Shown here: positions 26,608-35,089 of the stretch, piece by piece
Numbering within the stretch: position 1 is the stretch's first letter
How the letters are laid out: each line of letters opens with the position of its first letter
DNA from: Pseudarthrobacter oxydans
Lineage (GTDB): Bacteria; Actinomycetota; Actinomycetes; Actinomycetales; Micrococcaceae
Length of the DNA stretch: 64,000 nt
NCBI RefSeq assembly: GCF_030812335.1
Contig: NZ_JAUSSN010000005.1
Span: 221,547 to 285,546 of the forward strand
Direction of reading: 5' to 3'
The notes under the pieces: model-generated
Databases searched by the model: none
Told to the model about the DNA's origin: nothing
The model's input: only the letters and a program-made list of their open reading frames with translations
Translations under genes and position numbers: made by a program

Positions 26608-27301
26608 GGGTTCTCCTTCATCGATCATCTGGCTGAGGCTACGTCGCTGAGTAGATAGCCGCAAACGAGTGGTGCCCGGACCTGCTGCCAGCACGCTGCT
26701 TGCTGGGCGGAGCCAGGCTGGGTGACGCGCTGCTTAGCCGCCCCAATACGCAAGGCCCGGAGCAATTATGTCCGCCGTTGTGTCACCGGATTCGCACTCG
26801 TAACGCACACGCCCGCGACACGCCCGGTCGCGCACGGGACCGGTAAATCCATGTTCCTTGGTCGATTTCATGGTTTTACCAGCCGAATAGTTCTCGACCG
26901 GCTACTGCATAAAAGCTACTGACAAAATGGCAATTTCTGCTGTAGACGTGTCAAAACGGCGTGGGGCATATCTTCTTGTTGGATACGGCACCGTCGGATT
27001 TGCCCACTAGGACGTCGGAAGGATCTGGCTGCCGGCGCATCCTTCACCGGTGATGTCGTCCGGGCCATAGGCTGCTTCGCGCCGGCGATCCGAGAGCCAT
27101 CGAGTTATGGCTTGTTCGCCGTTGTCCTCTGAGCGGTTGCCCTGGCGCCAGCTGTAATCCAGGAAATGAGCCCCTCCATGCGGCCAAGGTTACTTGGGGG
27201 ACTGGCTGGTGCTGGTGCCGGTCCTGGCAGCGGCAGAGAACAGAGCTCCGCGAGGATTTCGTTACCGCTGCGTTACTGCGGGGCGAGTCTTGGACAAAGC
27301 G
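26608..27301. other. Long gene-poor stretch at the right end of the island
   Basis: No frame has a ribosome site or a recognisable product. A patch at about 26900-26990 is AT-rich with the related words TGACAAAATGGC and TGTCAAAACGGCG, whose meaning is unknown. An integrase gene would be expected near here in an active element, but none is visible. Confidence 0.4.
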
Positions 27302-27344
27302 AAAGGCCCTGCTTCCCTTTGTTTACAAGGGAAGCAGGGCCTTT
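27302..27344 (-). terminator. Terminator of tRNA-Ser
   Basis: A perfect 18-bp stem (27302-27319 with 27327-27344) and 7-nt loop, with A and T runs at the stem ends, follow the tRNA on the minus strand. Its right arm recurs in the left island repeat. Confidence 0.85.
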
Positions 27345-27349
27345 CTCAT

Positions 27350-27437
27350 TGGCGGTGACGGTGGGATTTGAACCCACGTTGGCTTTCACCAAACAACATT
27401 TCGAGTGTTGCACCTTCGGCCGCTCGGACACGTCACC
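27350..27437 (-). tRNA. tRNA-Ser (anticodon CGA)
   Basis: An 88-nt class II tRNA including an encoded 3' CCA. Acceptor arms GGTGACG and CGTCACC pair; the anticodon stem-loop is CAACA-CTCGAAA-TGTTG giving CGA; a variable arm and a T arm with GGTTCAAATCC follow. It reads UCG codons. Its 3' end is the attachment-like site of the island to the left. Confidence 0.95.
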
Positions 27438-27587
27438 AACCTGACTAGGGTACCGGAGCAAAGCACTCATCCACAAAACGGCGGCTCCGGGGCCCCGAAC
27501 GCCACGATGGGCAGACCGCGACGCGCGGCGCGCCGGGGCCGCCGGCACTTCCCCGCGAAAGGGCAGGGGACTAGATTCGTCAGCAAG

Positions 27588-28652
27588 ATGACTAACTCAG
27601 ACCAACAGCCAGCACAGCACGCCACCGCCACCGCATACTGGACCGTCGGCCCCGGGAAGGGGGAGCTCCGGCGCGAGGACCTGCCCGCCCCCGGCCCCGG
27701 CGAGGCACTCGTCCGCACCCTGTTTTCGGGCATCAGCAAGGGAACCGAACTCGTCGTCCACAACGCCCGCGTTCCGGAGTGCGTGGCCGAGGAAATGGCC
27801 GCCCCGAACCAGGAAGGATCCTTCCCGTCCCCGGTGAAGTTCGGCTACCTCTCCGTCGGCGTCGTCGAGGACGGCCCGGCGGACTGGCTAGGCAAGACTG
27901 TTTTCTGCCTCTACCCGCACCAGGACCGCTATGTCGTGCCGGTGGAGAAACTCACCGTGGTTCCGGACGATGTGCCCGCCCGCCGCGCCGTGCTGACCGG
28001 CACGGTCGAGACCGCGATCAACGGGATCTGGGAGGCCGGACCCCGGCTCGGCGACCGCGTCGCCGTGATCGGCGCCGGCCTCGTCGGCGGCATGGTGGCC
28101 AAGCTCTTGGCCTCCTTTCCCCTCGGGCGGCTGCAGCTGGTCGACGTCGACCCGGCCAAGCAGGCGTTCGCCGAAACCCTCGGTGTCGAATTCAGCCACC
28201 CCGACGACGCCCTGCCGGACTGCGACATCGTGATCCACTGCTCCGCGTCGGAGGCAGGCCTGGCGCGGGCCCTGCAGCTCGCGGGCGACGACGGCGACGT
28301 CATCGAAATGTCCTGGTACGCCGACCGCAAGGTCACCGTGCCGCTCGGCGAAGACTTCCACGCCCGCCGGCTGTCCATCCGCGCCAGCCAGGTCGGCGTC
28401 GTGGCTCGCGCACGCCGCCACCGGCGCACCAACGCAGACCGGCTCCGGCTTGCCGTTTCCCTGCTGAGCGATCCCGCGTTCGACGTGTTCCTCACCGGCT
28501 CGTCCACGCTCGCCGAGCTGCCCGACGTCGTCCAGCGGCTCTCCGACGGCGCGCTGGACGCGCTCTGCCACGTCATCGAGTACCCGGCCAGCTCAGACCC
28601 TGTCCGTAATGTCACCGCCACTGAATCCGCCCCCACAGAAGCCACGAGGTAA
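27588..28652 (+). CDS. MDR-superfamily (zinc-type alcohol dehydrogenase-like) oxidoreductase
   Basis: 354 residues. The N-terminal GroES-like half contains VRTLFSGISKGTELVVHNARVP. The Rossmann half has VAVIGAGLVGGMVAKLLAS (GxGxxG-like) for NAD(P). Typical catalytic zinc Cys residues are not seen at the usual place, so it may be a zinc-independent reductase. First gene of a tight operon with a PTPS-like enzyme (4-nt gap) and a glycosyltransferase. ATG 27588 is chosen as start; the frame runs upstream into the tRNA region. Substrate unknown, perhaps a pterin or a sugar. Confidence 0.82.
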   Translation: MTNSDQQPAQHATATAYWTVGPGKGELRREDLPAPGPGEALVRTLFSGISKGTELVVHNARVPECVAEEMAAPNQEGSFPSPVKFGYLSVGVVEDGPADWLGKTVFCLYPHQDRYVVPVEKLTVVPDDVPARRAVLTGTVETAINGIWEAGPRLGDRVAVIGAGLVGGMVAKLLASFPLGRLQLVDVDPAKQAFAETLGVEFSHPDDALPDCDIVIHCSASEAGLARALQLAGDDGDVIEMSWYADRKVTVPLGEDFHARRLSIRASQVGVVARARRHRRTNADRLRLAVSLLSDPAFDVFLTGSSTLAELPDVVQRLSDGALDALCHVIEYPASSDPVRNVTATESAPTEATR

Positions 28653-28656
28653 ATCC

Positions 28657-29055
28657 GTGTACAGCCTGACCGTCCGCCGCAACTTCATGATCGCCCACAG
28701 CCTCCCGCGCCCGGTCTTCGGCCCGGCCCAGGGGATGCACGGCGCCACCTTCGTCACGGAAGTGACCTTCCGCCGTCGGACCCTGAACGATGATGCGATC
28801 GTCCTGGACATCGGCGAGGCCGGCGAGGTGCTGGATGCGATCCTCGAAGGCCTGAACTTCAAGAACCTCGACGAGCACCCGGACTTCGCCGGCAAACTCA
28901 GCACCACCGAGGCCCTGGCCCAGTACGTCGCCGACGCCGTGGCGGCGAAGATCCGGACCGGCGCGGACGGTCGCGCGCTGGCCGGACTGGACGTCACGCT
29001 GCGTGAAACCCCCGACGCGTGGGCCAGCTACTCGCTCGATTTCGAGGTCAGCTGA
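28657..29055 (+). CDS. 6-pyruvoyl-tetrahydropterin synthase / QueD-like protein
   Basis: 132 residues with the T-fold layout of PTPS: YSLTVRRNFMIAHSL gives the first zinc His (His14), then FGPAQGMHGATF, where the usual HxH reads His28-Gly-Ala30, so the third zinc ligand is missing or supplied elsewhere. LNFKNLDEHPDF and STTEALAQYV match the later family motifs. GTG 28657 follows the dehydrogenase stop by 4 nt. In this operon it could act on a dihydroneopterin or related triphosphate, but the altered site makes the reaction uncertain. Confidence 0.83.
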   Translation: MYSLTVRRNFMIAHSLPRPVFGPAQGMHGATFVTEVTFRRRTLNDDAIVLDIGEAGEVLDAILEGLNFKNLDEHPDFAGKLSTTEALAQYVADAVAAKIRTGADGRALAGLDVTLRETPDAWASYSLDFEVS

Positions 29056-29062
29056 GACCTCG

Positions 29063-30433
29063 GTGCCAGCCAGGAAGGCCGCGCCGGCCAAGAACACGGT
29101 GAAGCCGGACGGGCTCCGCCTCCGGCTCGTGGTGCCCGGCAACGTGCGCCACAACTCGGGCGGCAACGTCTACAACGCAGCCCTCGCCCGGGAGCTGGCC
29201 GCGCTGGGCGTGGAGGTGGACATCTGCCCGCTCGACGGCGGCTGGCCGGTCGGCAGCCCGGAGGACCGGCGGCGGCTGGCGACCCTCCTGTGCGACGGCG
29301 ACAGCGGCGGCGCCAGCGAACATGACGCCGGCGACGACGACGACGCCGGCGCGGACGCAGCCAGCGGCGCCGCAATGCGCCGTGTCACGCTCGTCGACGG
29401 GCTCCTCGCCTGCGGGGCGCCGGAGGAACTGGCGGCCGCCGCGGCCGCCGGCCGGCCCGCTTGGATCCTGCTCCACATGCCGCTGGACGACACCGGGCAC
29501 GGCGAAGCCGCGCTGGAGCGACGGGCGCTGCGGGCCGCGGCCGGGGTAATCTGCACCAGCACCTCGGCTGCGGCCGGGATCCGGGCCAGGCACGGGCTGG
29601 ACGGTGTCACAACCGCCCTGCCCGGCAGCGACGCCGCCGCCCTGGCCGCCGGATCGGAGCCGCCGCACTTCCTGGCCGTGGCCGCCCTGCTGCCGAACAA
29701 GGACCAGTCCCTGCTTCTCGCGGCCCTCTCGGCCCTGACGGACCTGCCGTGGACCGCCTCCCTGGTCGGGTCCGACGCCGCGGATCCGGCCTACGCGGCG
29801 CGGCTCCGGGACACGGTGGACCGGCTGGGGCTGCAGGACCGCATCAGGATCCCCGGTGAGCTGCGCGGCGGGGCGCTGGAGGCCGAATGGTCCGCGGCCG
29901 ACCTCAGCCTGCTCATCTCGCAGGCCGAGACCTTCGGGCTCGTGGTGACGGAGTCGATTGCGCGGGGTGTGCCGGTGGTGGTCCGGGCCGGCACCGGCGC
30001 CGTCGAGGCACTCGCAGCCGGCACGCCCGCACCAGCGGCACCCGCCACGCTAACCGCCGCACCCGGCGCGCCCGCGCAGCCAACCCCCGCACCATCGCCC
30101 GCGGCGGCGGACAGCGCGGCACTCCTCCCGGGAACCGCCGTCGCCCTCGGCACGGACCCGGCGCCCCTCACTGAGGTGCTGCGGCGCTGGCTGTCCGAAC
30201 CCGGCCTCCGCACCCGCTGGCGGGGCGCGGCAGTTGCCGCCCGGGACCGTCTACCCGGCTGGGACGCCACGGCACGCACCGTACTGGCAGCCATCGCCCC
30301 CGAGCGGCCAGGCTCCGAGCGTCACGGCTCGAATCATCCGGCCCCGGAGCTGCCGGCCGACCGGCAGCGGGCTGCCCCGCAGGAAAAGCCGGACGCGGAA
30401 GATTCCCCTGCCGCGCAAGCTGGTGGACAATGA
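29063..30433 (+). CDS. Glycosyltransferase family 4-like (GT-B)
   Basis: 456 residues. The N-domain contains VVPGNVRHNSGGNVYNAALA (acceptor loop with GG). The C-domain has FLAVAALLPNKDQSLLLAAL, RIRIPGEL and SQAETFGLVVTESIARGVPV with the E-x7-E donor motif. A low-complexity Ala/Pro stretch of about 45 residues interrupts the C-domain after GTGAVEAL. GTG 29063 lies 7 nt after the preceding stop. It transfers a sugar from a nucleotide or lipid donor; in this operon the acceptor may be the product of the PTPS-like enzyme (inference). Confidence 0.85.
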   Translation: MPARKAAPAKNTVKPDGLRLRLVVPGNVRHNSGGNVYNAALARELAALGVEVDICPLDGGWPVGSPEDRRRLATLLCDGDSGGASEHDAGDDDDAGADAASGAAMRRVTLVDGLLACGAPEELAAAAAAGRPAWILLHMPLDDTGHGEAALERRALRAAAGVICTSTSAAAGIRARHGLDGVTTALPGSDAAALAAGSEPPHFLAVAALLPNKDQSLLLAALSALTDLPWTASLVGSDAADPAYAARLRDTVDRLGLQDRIRIPGELRGGALEAEWSAADLSLLISQAETFGLVVTESIARGVPVVVRAGTGAVEALAAGTPAPAAPATLTAAPGAPAQPTPAPSPAAADSAALLPGTAVALGTDPAPLTEVLRRWLSEPGLRTRWRGAAVAARDRLPGWDATARTVLAAIAPERPGSERHGSNHPAPELPADRQRAAPQEKPDAEDSPAAQAGGQ

Positions 30434-30437
30434 CCCC

Positions 30438-31694
30438 ATGACGCCGCAGCCCCTGACCACGCAGCCCCTGACAGCGAACGCGCCGCCGGCCCGGACCCTC
30501 ACCCGGGAGCGGCTCCGCGCCTGGGCTTGGCACAAACAGGGCCTGGACGGCTCGCTGGCCGGCTGCACCTCGGAGCAGGTGTTCGCCCGGGCGGGCTGGG
30601 CCCGCTCCGTCGGCGGCGCCAACCCCTACCTCACGCTGTTCGCCCGCGCCGGGATCCGCCGCGAACAAGTGGACGCCGACGTCCTGGCACGCCGGATCCT
30701 CGAACTCCCGACGGCGCGCGGCTGCACCTACGTTCTGGGCCGGGACGACTTCGGCTGGGCGCTGCGGCTCGGGCTTGACGCCGCCGAGGCGACCTTCAAA
30801 GTGGTGGGCAGGCTCGGTGTGGACCGCGGCGAAATCACCCTCCTGGAGGAGCAGGTGCTGCACACGCTCGCCGAGGCCGGCGTCCCGATGGACCCGCGGC
30901 AGCTCAAGGAGGAACTCGGCGAATCCGTGCGGAACCTCGGCGAGGAAGGCAAGAAGAAGGGCGCCACCACCACGCTGCCCACCGCCCTGGGCATCCTGCA
31001 GTCCCAGGGGCGGATCCGCCGGGTCCCCGCCAACGGCCGGCTCGACCAGCAGCGCTACGCCTACGAACTGTGGAACCTGCCGCCCAGCCCCCTCGACGAC
31101 GACCAGGCCCGCACCGAACTGATCCGCCGCTACCTGGGCTGGACCGGCGGGGCCACCTTCAAGCAGTCGCAGTGGTTCACGGGTTTCACCGTGTCGCAGA
31201 GCAAGGCGGCGCTGGCCGCCGTCGGCGCGGTGGAGGTTCCCACCGCCGCCGGGGAGACGCTGTGGATGCTGCCCGACAACGTCGAACAACTCACCGCCTT
31301 CCAGGAGCCGGACGAGGAGCAGATCCAGCTGCTCGCCGGAACTGACTCCCTCGCGCTGCTGCGGCGCAATGCCGCCGATCTGCTGGCCGAGGAGGACCGG
31401 CACACGAATACGCTGGGGTCGCTGGCGCTGCAGGCGGACCTCCCGGACCATCCCATCTTCGACCGGGGCCGGATCATCGGGCTGTGGCAGTACGATCCCG
31501 GCCAGGAGCGGATCGTGCCCTGGGTGTTCCACGGCCCCACCCCCGCGGTGACACGGCGGATCGCCGAGGTCGAGCACTGGATCCGCGAGGACCTGGGTGA
31601 CTTCCGCGCTTTCAGCCTCGACTCACCGGCCACCCGGCAGAAGCGGATCGACAACCTGGCGGCCGCCGCAACAGGCTCCGCCGCCGTCAGCTAG
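30438..31694 (+). CDS. Winged-helix DNA-binding protein of the HTH_42 (DUF1006, AlkZ/YcaQ) family
   Basis: 418 residues with tandem winged-helix segments. RTLTRERLRAWAWHKQGLDG opens the family; RILELPTARGCTYVLGRDDF and LLEEQVLHTLAEAG follow. AlkZ/AlkX-type DNA glycosylases of this superfamily use a Q-x-Q or Q-x-D motif that I do not see at the expected place (the segment reads SVGGANPYLTLF), so repair activity is doubtful. ATG 30438 starts 4 nt after the glycosyltransferase stop. Confidence 0.78.
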   Translation: MTPQPLTTQPLTANAPPARTLTRERLRAWAWHKQGLDGSLAGCTSEQVFARAGWARSVGGANPYLTLFARAGIRREQVDADVLARRILELPTARGCTYVLGRDDFGWALRLGLDAAEATFKVVGRLGVDRGEITLLEEQVLHTLAEAGVPMDPRQLKEELGESVRNLGEEGKKKGATTTLPTALGILQSQGRIRRVPANGRLDQQRYAYELWNLPPSPLDDDQARTELIRRYLGWTGGATFKQSQWFTGFTVSQSKAALAAVGAVEVPTAAGETLWMLPDNVEQLTAFQEPDEEQIQLLAGTDSLALLRRNAADLLAEEDRHTNTLGSLALQADLPDHPIFDRGRIIGLWQYDPGQERIVPWVFHGPTPAVTRRIAEVEHWIREDLGDFRAFSLDSPATRQKRIDNLAAAATGSAAVS

Positions 31695-31733
31695 CGCCGG
31701 AAGTCGGCACGGGGGAGCGGCGGTGGCCAGGGC

Positions 31734-32237
31734 TCAGACGCCGCGGTGGCCAGCGAAGAAGTCCTGCAGCAGCGCCGCGCACTCCTGCTCCCGGACGCCG
31801 CCATACACTTCCACCCAGTGGTTGAGCCGGCGCTCGCGGAGGATGTCGAAGACGGAGCCGGCGGCCCCGGCCTTCTCGTCCCAGGCGCCGAACACCACCC
31901 GTGGGATCCGGGCCAGCACGACCGCCCCGGCGCACATGGCGCAGGGCTCCAGGGTGACCACCAGGGTGCAGTCGGCCAGCCGCCAGCCGTCCCCGGCGCT
32001 CCCGTCCCGGGCGCTGAGTTCCTGCAGCCGAGCCGCGGCCTCGCGGATGGCCACCATCTCCGCGTGCGCAGTCGGGTCCCCGAGGGCCTCCCGTTCGTTG
32101 CGGCCGCTGCCGAGCACGGCGCCGTCAGGTCCGATGACGACCGCGCCGATCGGCACGTCCGCCGTGGCCAGCGCGGCGCGCGCCTCGGTGAGGGCAAGAC
32201 CCATCCATTCGGCATGGCGGGGCTCGGGGGAAGTCAT
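31734..32237 (-). CDS. tadA: tRNA-specific adenosine deaminase
   Basis: 167 residues. Zinc cytidine-deaminase signature: THAE-type PTAHAEMVA (His58, Glu60) and TLEPCAMCAGAVV (Cys99, Cys102). It converts adenosine 34 to inosine in tRNA-Arg(ACG); a tRNA-Arg with ACG anticodon is present in this window at 53106. A general nucleoside deaminase role is the alternative. It is convergent with the HTH_42 gene and divergent from the PAP2 gene. Confidence 0.88.
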   Translation of the reverse strand: MTSPEPRHAEWMGLALTEARAALATADVPIGAVVIGPDGAVLGSGRNEREALGDPTAHAEMVAIREAAARLQELSARDGSAGDGWRLADCTLVVTLEPCAMCAGAVVLARIPRVVFGAWDEKAGAAGSVFDILRERRLNHWVEVYGGVREQECAALLQDFFAGHRGV

Positions 32238-32308
32238 GGGTCAATGATAGTTTCGATGCTAAGCAGGCTGTGCAGCAAAGCTGCCGACGACAACAATCGG
32301 GAGATATT

Positions 32309-33151
32309 GTGAACACCGGGTCGGAGAGCTGGATAACGCAGCGTTGGGGCAAATGGGTGGTGCCCTACGCCGCGCTTTGGGCCACCATGCTCATCGGCGG
32401 CGGCGTCGTACTCGTCCTGGCGCTGCTGAGCGCCGAGGTTTATGACGACGTGGTGGACGACGCCGGCCTGGCGAACCTGGACAAGCCCACCCTGGGGATG
32501 ATGGAACAGCTCCGCAGTCCCGGCCTCGATTCGTTCGTCACGGGGTTCACCAACATCGGGGGCGGAATCGGGATGCCCATTCTGGGCAGCCTCCTCACCG
32601 CGTGGCTCATCTGGACCAGCCGGACCTGGCGGCCGCTGATCCTGATCGGAGGCGCCGCAGCAGTCTCCGTGACCGCTACCTCGCTGGGCAAGACACTGAT
32701 CGGCAGGACCCGCCCTGACCATTCCGACGCCGTCCCGCCCTACGAATCCTCGCCGTCGTTTCCAAGCGGCCACACGCTCAACACCACGGTGGTGATCGGG
32801 CTCGTGGTTTACCTCGCGTGCCTGCAGGTCCACAGCACCGCCGCCCGGGTCAGCCTAATAGTGGCCGGCGGTGCCTTCATCTTCGCGATGGGCATGAGCA
32901 GGGTCTATCTGGGCCACCACTGGATGACCGACGTGATCATCGGGTGGGTGCTGGGCCTGGCCTGGGTCGGGATCGTGATCCTGGCGCACCGGCTCTTCCA
33001 CCTGATCCGGCACCGGGAACATGCCGGCCCCGCGCCCACGTTCGACCACCCGGCGCACCTGCACGACGGAGCCGCCGGCGGGAGTGCTCCGGAGGACAAG
33101 GACGACGTCGGCGCCCGCGGTCCCACGGGCGGGCCCCCGGCCGCCGGGTGA
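32309..33151 (+). CDS. PAP2-family membrane phosphatase
   Basis: 280 residues, six membrane segments, with the three phosphatase motifs KTLIGRTRP, PSFPSGHT and SRVYLGHHWMTDV. Such enzymes dephosphorylate undecaprenyl pyrophosphate or phosphatidic/phosphatidylglycerol phosphates on the outer face of the membrane. The C-terminal tail of about 45 residues is polar and Gly/Pro rich. GTG 32309 has GGGAG five bases upstream and is preferred over the in-frame codon at 32270. upp follows after 12 nt, so they may share a transcript. Confidence 0.88.
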   Translation: MNTGSESWITQRWGKWVVPYAALWATMLIGGGVVLVLALLSAEVYDDVVDDAGLANLDKPTLGMMEQLRSPGLDSFVTGFTNIGGGIGMPILGSLLTAWLIWTSRTWRPLILIGGAAAVSVTATSLGKTLIGRTRPDHSDAVPPYESSPSFPSGHTLNTTVVIGLVVYLACLQVHSTAARVSLIVAGGAFIFAMGMSRVYLGHHWMTDVIIGWVLGLAWVGIVILAHRLFHLIRHREHAGPAPTFDHPAHLHDGAAGGSAPEDKDDVGARGPTGGPPAAG

Positions 33152-33163
33152 TAGTTTTGACCC

Positions 33164-33799
33164 ATGCGCACTCTCGTTGTGGACCACCCGCTGGTCGCCC
33201 ATAAGCTCACCGTTCTGCGGGACAAGAACACCCCGTCCCCGGTCTTCCGCCAGCTCACCGAGGAACTCGTCACGCTCCTGGCGTACGAGGCCACGCGCGA
33301 AGTGCGCACCGAGCCGGTGACCATCGAGACGCCGGTCAGCACCACCATCGGCACCGCCTTCACCAAGCCCACCCCGCTGGTGGTCCCCATCCTCCGTGCC
33401 GGGCTCGGCATGCTCGAGGGCATGACCAAGCTGGTCCCCACGGCCGAGGTCGGGTTCCTGGGCATGGCCCGCGATGAAGAAACCCTGGACATCATCACCT
33501 ACGCGGAGCGCCTGCCCGAGGACCTCACCGACCGCCAGATCTTCGTCCTGGACCCCATGCTCGCCACGGGCGGCACGCTGCGCGAAGCCATCAAGTTCCT
33601 CTTCAAGCGCGGCGCGTCCGACGTCACCTGCATCTGCCTGCTGGCCGCCCCGGAAGGCCTCGCGAAGCTGGAAGAAGAGCTCGCCGACGCCAACGTGACG
33701 ATCGTGCTCGCCTCGATCGATGAGAAGCTCAACGAGAAGTCCTACATCGTGCCGGGCCTGGGCGACGCGGGCGACCGCCTCTACGGCGTGGCCGGCTGA
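33164..33799 (+). CDS. upp: Uracil phosphoribosyltransferase
   Basis: 211 residues, standard length. Salvages uracil with PRPP to UMP in the cytoplasm. PRPP-binding loop [16 protein letters not shown] and uracil-binding segment [16 protein letters not shown] are intact; PILRAGLGM is also diagnostic. A terminator-like hairpin follows at 33851. Confidence 0.97.
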   Translation: MRTLVVDHPLVAHKLTVLRDKNTPSPVFRQLTEELVTLLAYEATREVRTEPVTIETPVSTTIGTAFTKPTPLVVPILRAGLGMLEGMTKLVPTAEVGFLGMARDEETLDIITYAERLPEDLTDRQIFVLDPMLATGGTLREAIKFLFKRGASDVTCICLLAAPEGLAKLEEELADANVTIVLASIDEKLNEKSYIVPGLGDAGDRLYGVAG

Positions 33800-33850
33800 C
33801 CCAGCCGCCCGGCGTCGGCCTGGCCTCCTGGCCGGTTCCCTCGCCCCTGA

Positions 33851-33875
33851 GCCAGCCCCCGCAAGGGGGACTGGC
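33851..33875 (+). terminator. Hairpin after upp
   Basis: GCCAGCCCCC pairs with GGGGGACTGGC (one bulge) around a GCAA tetraloop, 52 nt after the upp stop. There is no strong T tract. Confidence 0.55.
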
Positions 33876-33912
33876 CTACCGGAATGCACCGCCCGGTACT
33901 AGCCTGAGCCCC

Positions 33913-34290
33913 ATGGACTGGAAACTAGAACTTGTCTTTGTTCCCGTGTCCGATGTGGACCGCGCGAAGGATTTCTACGTCAACAAGGTGGGCTTCAATG
34001 CCGACTTCGACGAGCGGCCCACGGACGGCATCCGATTCGTCCAGCTGACGCCGCCGGGCTCCGGCTGCTCGATCGCCATCGGCGAGGGCCTTACGGATGC
34101 CCCGCCGGGCACCGCCCCCAGCCTGCAGCTCGTGGTCAGCGACATCCAGGCCGCCCACCGGCACCTCAAGGACCACGGCGTGGACGTCAGCGACGTCGAC
34201 GTGCAGGACTGGGGGCATTTTGTCTACTTCGCCGACCCGGACGGCAACAAATGGGCCGTGCAGTACATCCCGAACCGTCCCAACGGCTAG
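33913..34290 (+). CDS. VOC (glyoxalase/bleomycin-resistance fold) family protein
   Basis: 125 residues making one paired beta-alpha-beta-beta-beta unit: ELVFVPVSDVDRAKDFYVNK opens the first half and FVYFADPDGNKWAVQ closes the second, the classical VOC end. Members bind a metal or sequester a small molecule; the substrate cannot be read from the sequence. Convergent with the lytic-protein gene, with 28 nt between stops. Confidence 0.85.
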   Translation: MDWKLELVFVPVSDVDRAKDFYVNKVGFNADFDERPTDGIRFVQLTPPGSGCSIAIGEGLTDAPPGTAPSLQLVVSDIQAAHRHLKDHGVDVSDVDVQDWGHFVYFADPDGNKWAVQYIPNRPNG

Positions 34291-34318
34291 GCCACGCCGG
34301 GCCGGCTCTGCCGGGTGT

Positions 34319-35086
34319 TTAGTACCAGTTGTTGGCGTAGTGGAAGTTCAGGGCGCCGCACGGTGAGCCGTAGCGATCCTGGATGTACGCCAGTCCCCAG
34401 TTGATCTGGGTCCGGTAGTTTGTCCGGTAGTCCGCGCCCGCGCTGGCCATCTTCTCGGCCGGCAGTGACTGGACCACGCCGTAGGCGCCGCTGCTCGGAT
34501 TCGTAGCGGTCGTCTCCCAGTCCGATTCCTTGGTCCAGAGCTTCATCAGGCACGGCATCTGGCTGGGGGCCCAGCCATAGGAGCCCAGCTGGCCGGCCGC
34601 GTACGCCTGGGCGCCGGCCGGATCATCGATGGCAACGGGGGCCGGTGCGGGGGCCGGTGCAGGTGCCGGTGCCGGTGCAGGCTCCGGAGCGGGGGCCGGG
34701 GCAGCGGGCGGGGCCGGCGCTTCGGCAGGAGCCACCGCGGCGGGCGGGGCCGGAGCGTCGGTGCGGGTGACGGCCTGGTTTTCGACCCGGACGCGTTCAA
34801 AATCAAGGTGCGTCAGCGGCTCCGCCGTGGCGGCTGCCTGCGTGGAACTGCCGGCGTCGGCATTGCGGGCGGCCGTCTCGGACGCCTGGCCTGCCGCACC
34901 GACCCCTACGAGCACCGCGCAGGCGGCGACAACAACGGCCGCCCGGCGGCCGGTCGAGCCGGCGTGGTGGGCAAGCCGGGCCAGGGCTGATGCGGGCTTG
35001 GCCGGCTCGCCGCGGTGGCGCGACAGCTTGGAGCTGGTGGAGTTTGCGGTGCCGTCAGGGCGCGTTTGTGCCTTGGATTCAGTCAT
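34319..35086 (-). CDS. Secreted lytic transglycosylase-like cell-wall protein
   Basis: 255 residues. A long basic N-terminus (about 45 residues) precedes a signal/anchor helix (AAVVVAACAVLVGVGAAG). A Pro/Ala repeat (about residues 110-150) acts as a wall-spanning linker. The C-terminal domain contains WTKESDWETTATNPSSGAYG with the catalytic-type Glu, then LPAEKMASAG and INWGLAYIQDRYGSPCGALN, the lysozyme-like domain of actinobacterial transglycosylase/aggregation-promoting factor proteins. It should cleave peptidoglycan outside the membrane. Its mRNA carries a c-di-AMP riboswitch, as do many wall-hydrolase genes of this phylum. Confidence 0.87.
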   Translation of the reverse strand: MTESKAQTRPDGTANSTSSKLSRHRGEPAKPASALARLAHHAGSTGRRAAVVVAACAVLVGVGAAGQASETAARNADAGSSTQAAATAEPLTHLDFERVRVENQAVTRTDAPAPPAAVAPAEAPAPPAAPAPAPEPAPAPAPAPAPAPAPVAIDDPAGAQAYAAGQLGSYGWAPSQMPCLMKLWTKESDWETTATNPSSGAYGVVQSLPAEKMASAGADYRTNYRTQINWGLAYIQDRYGSPCGALNFHYANNWY

Positions 35087-35089
35087 GAA

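Larger units (their letters stand above)
18008..27373. mobile_element. Probable genomic island at tRNA-Ser (about 9.3 kb, no recombinase left)
   Basis: The segment is bounded by direct 25-bp repeats at 18008-18032 and 27349-27373, the second being part of the intact tRNA-Ser. Between them the sequence is visibly poorer in G+C, genes are small with long gaps, several genes are broken, and contents are accessory in type (APH-like kinase, acetyltransferases, DUF4238). No integrase, relaxase or replication gene is visible, so it is probably a decayed remnant. The limits are inferred from the repeats. Confidence 0.7.

Noticed and set aside
26722..26922. 66-codon frame in the right part of the island
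   Set aside because: No ribosome site and no protein-like pattern; part of a gene-poor stretch.
18033..27300. Integrase, relaxase or plasmid replication gene inside the tRNA-Ser island
   Set aside because: Looked for expected tyrosine or serine recombinase motifs in all island frames; none seen.
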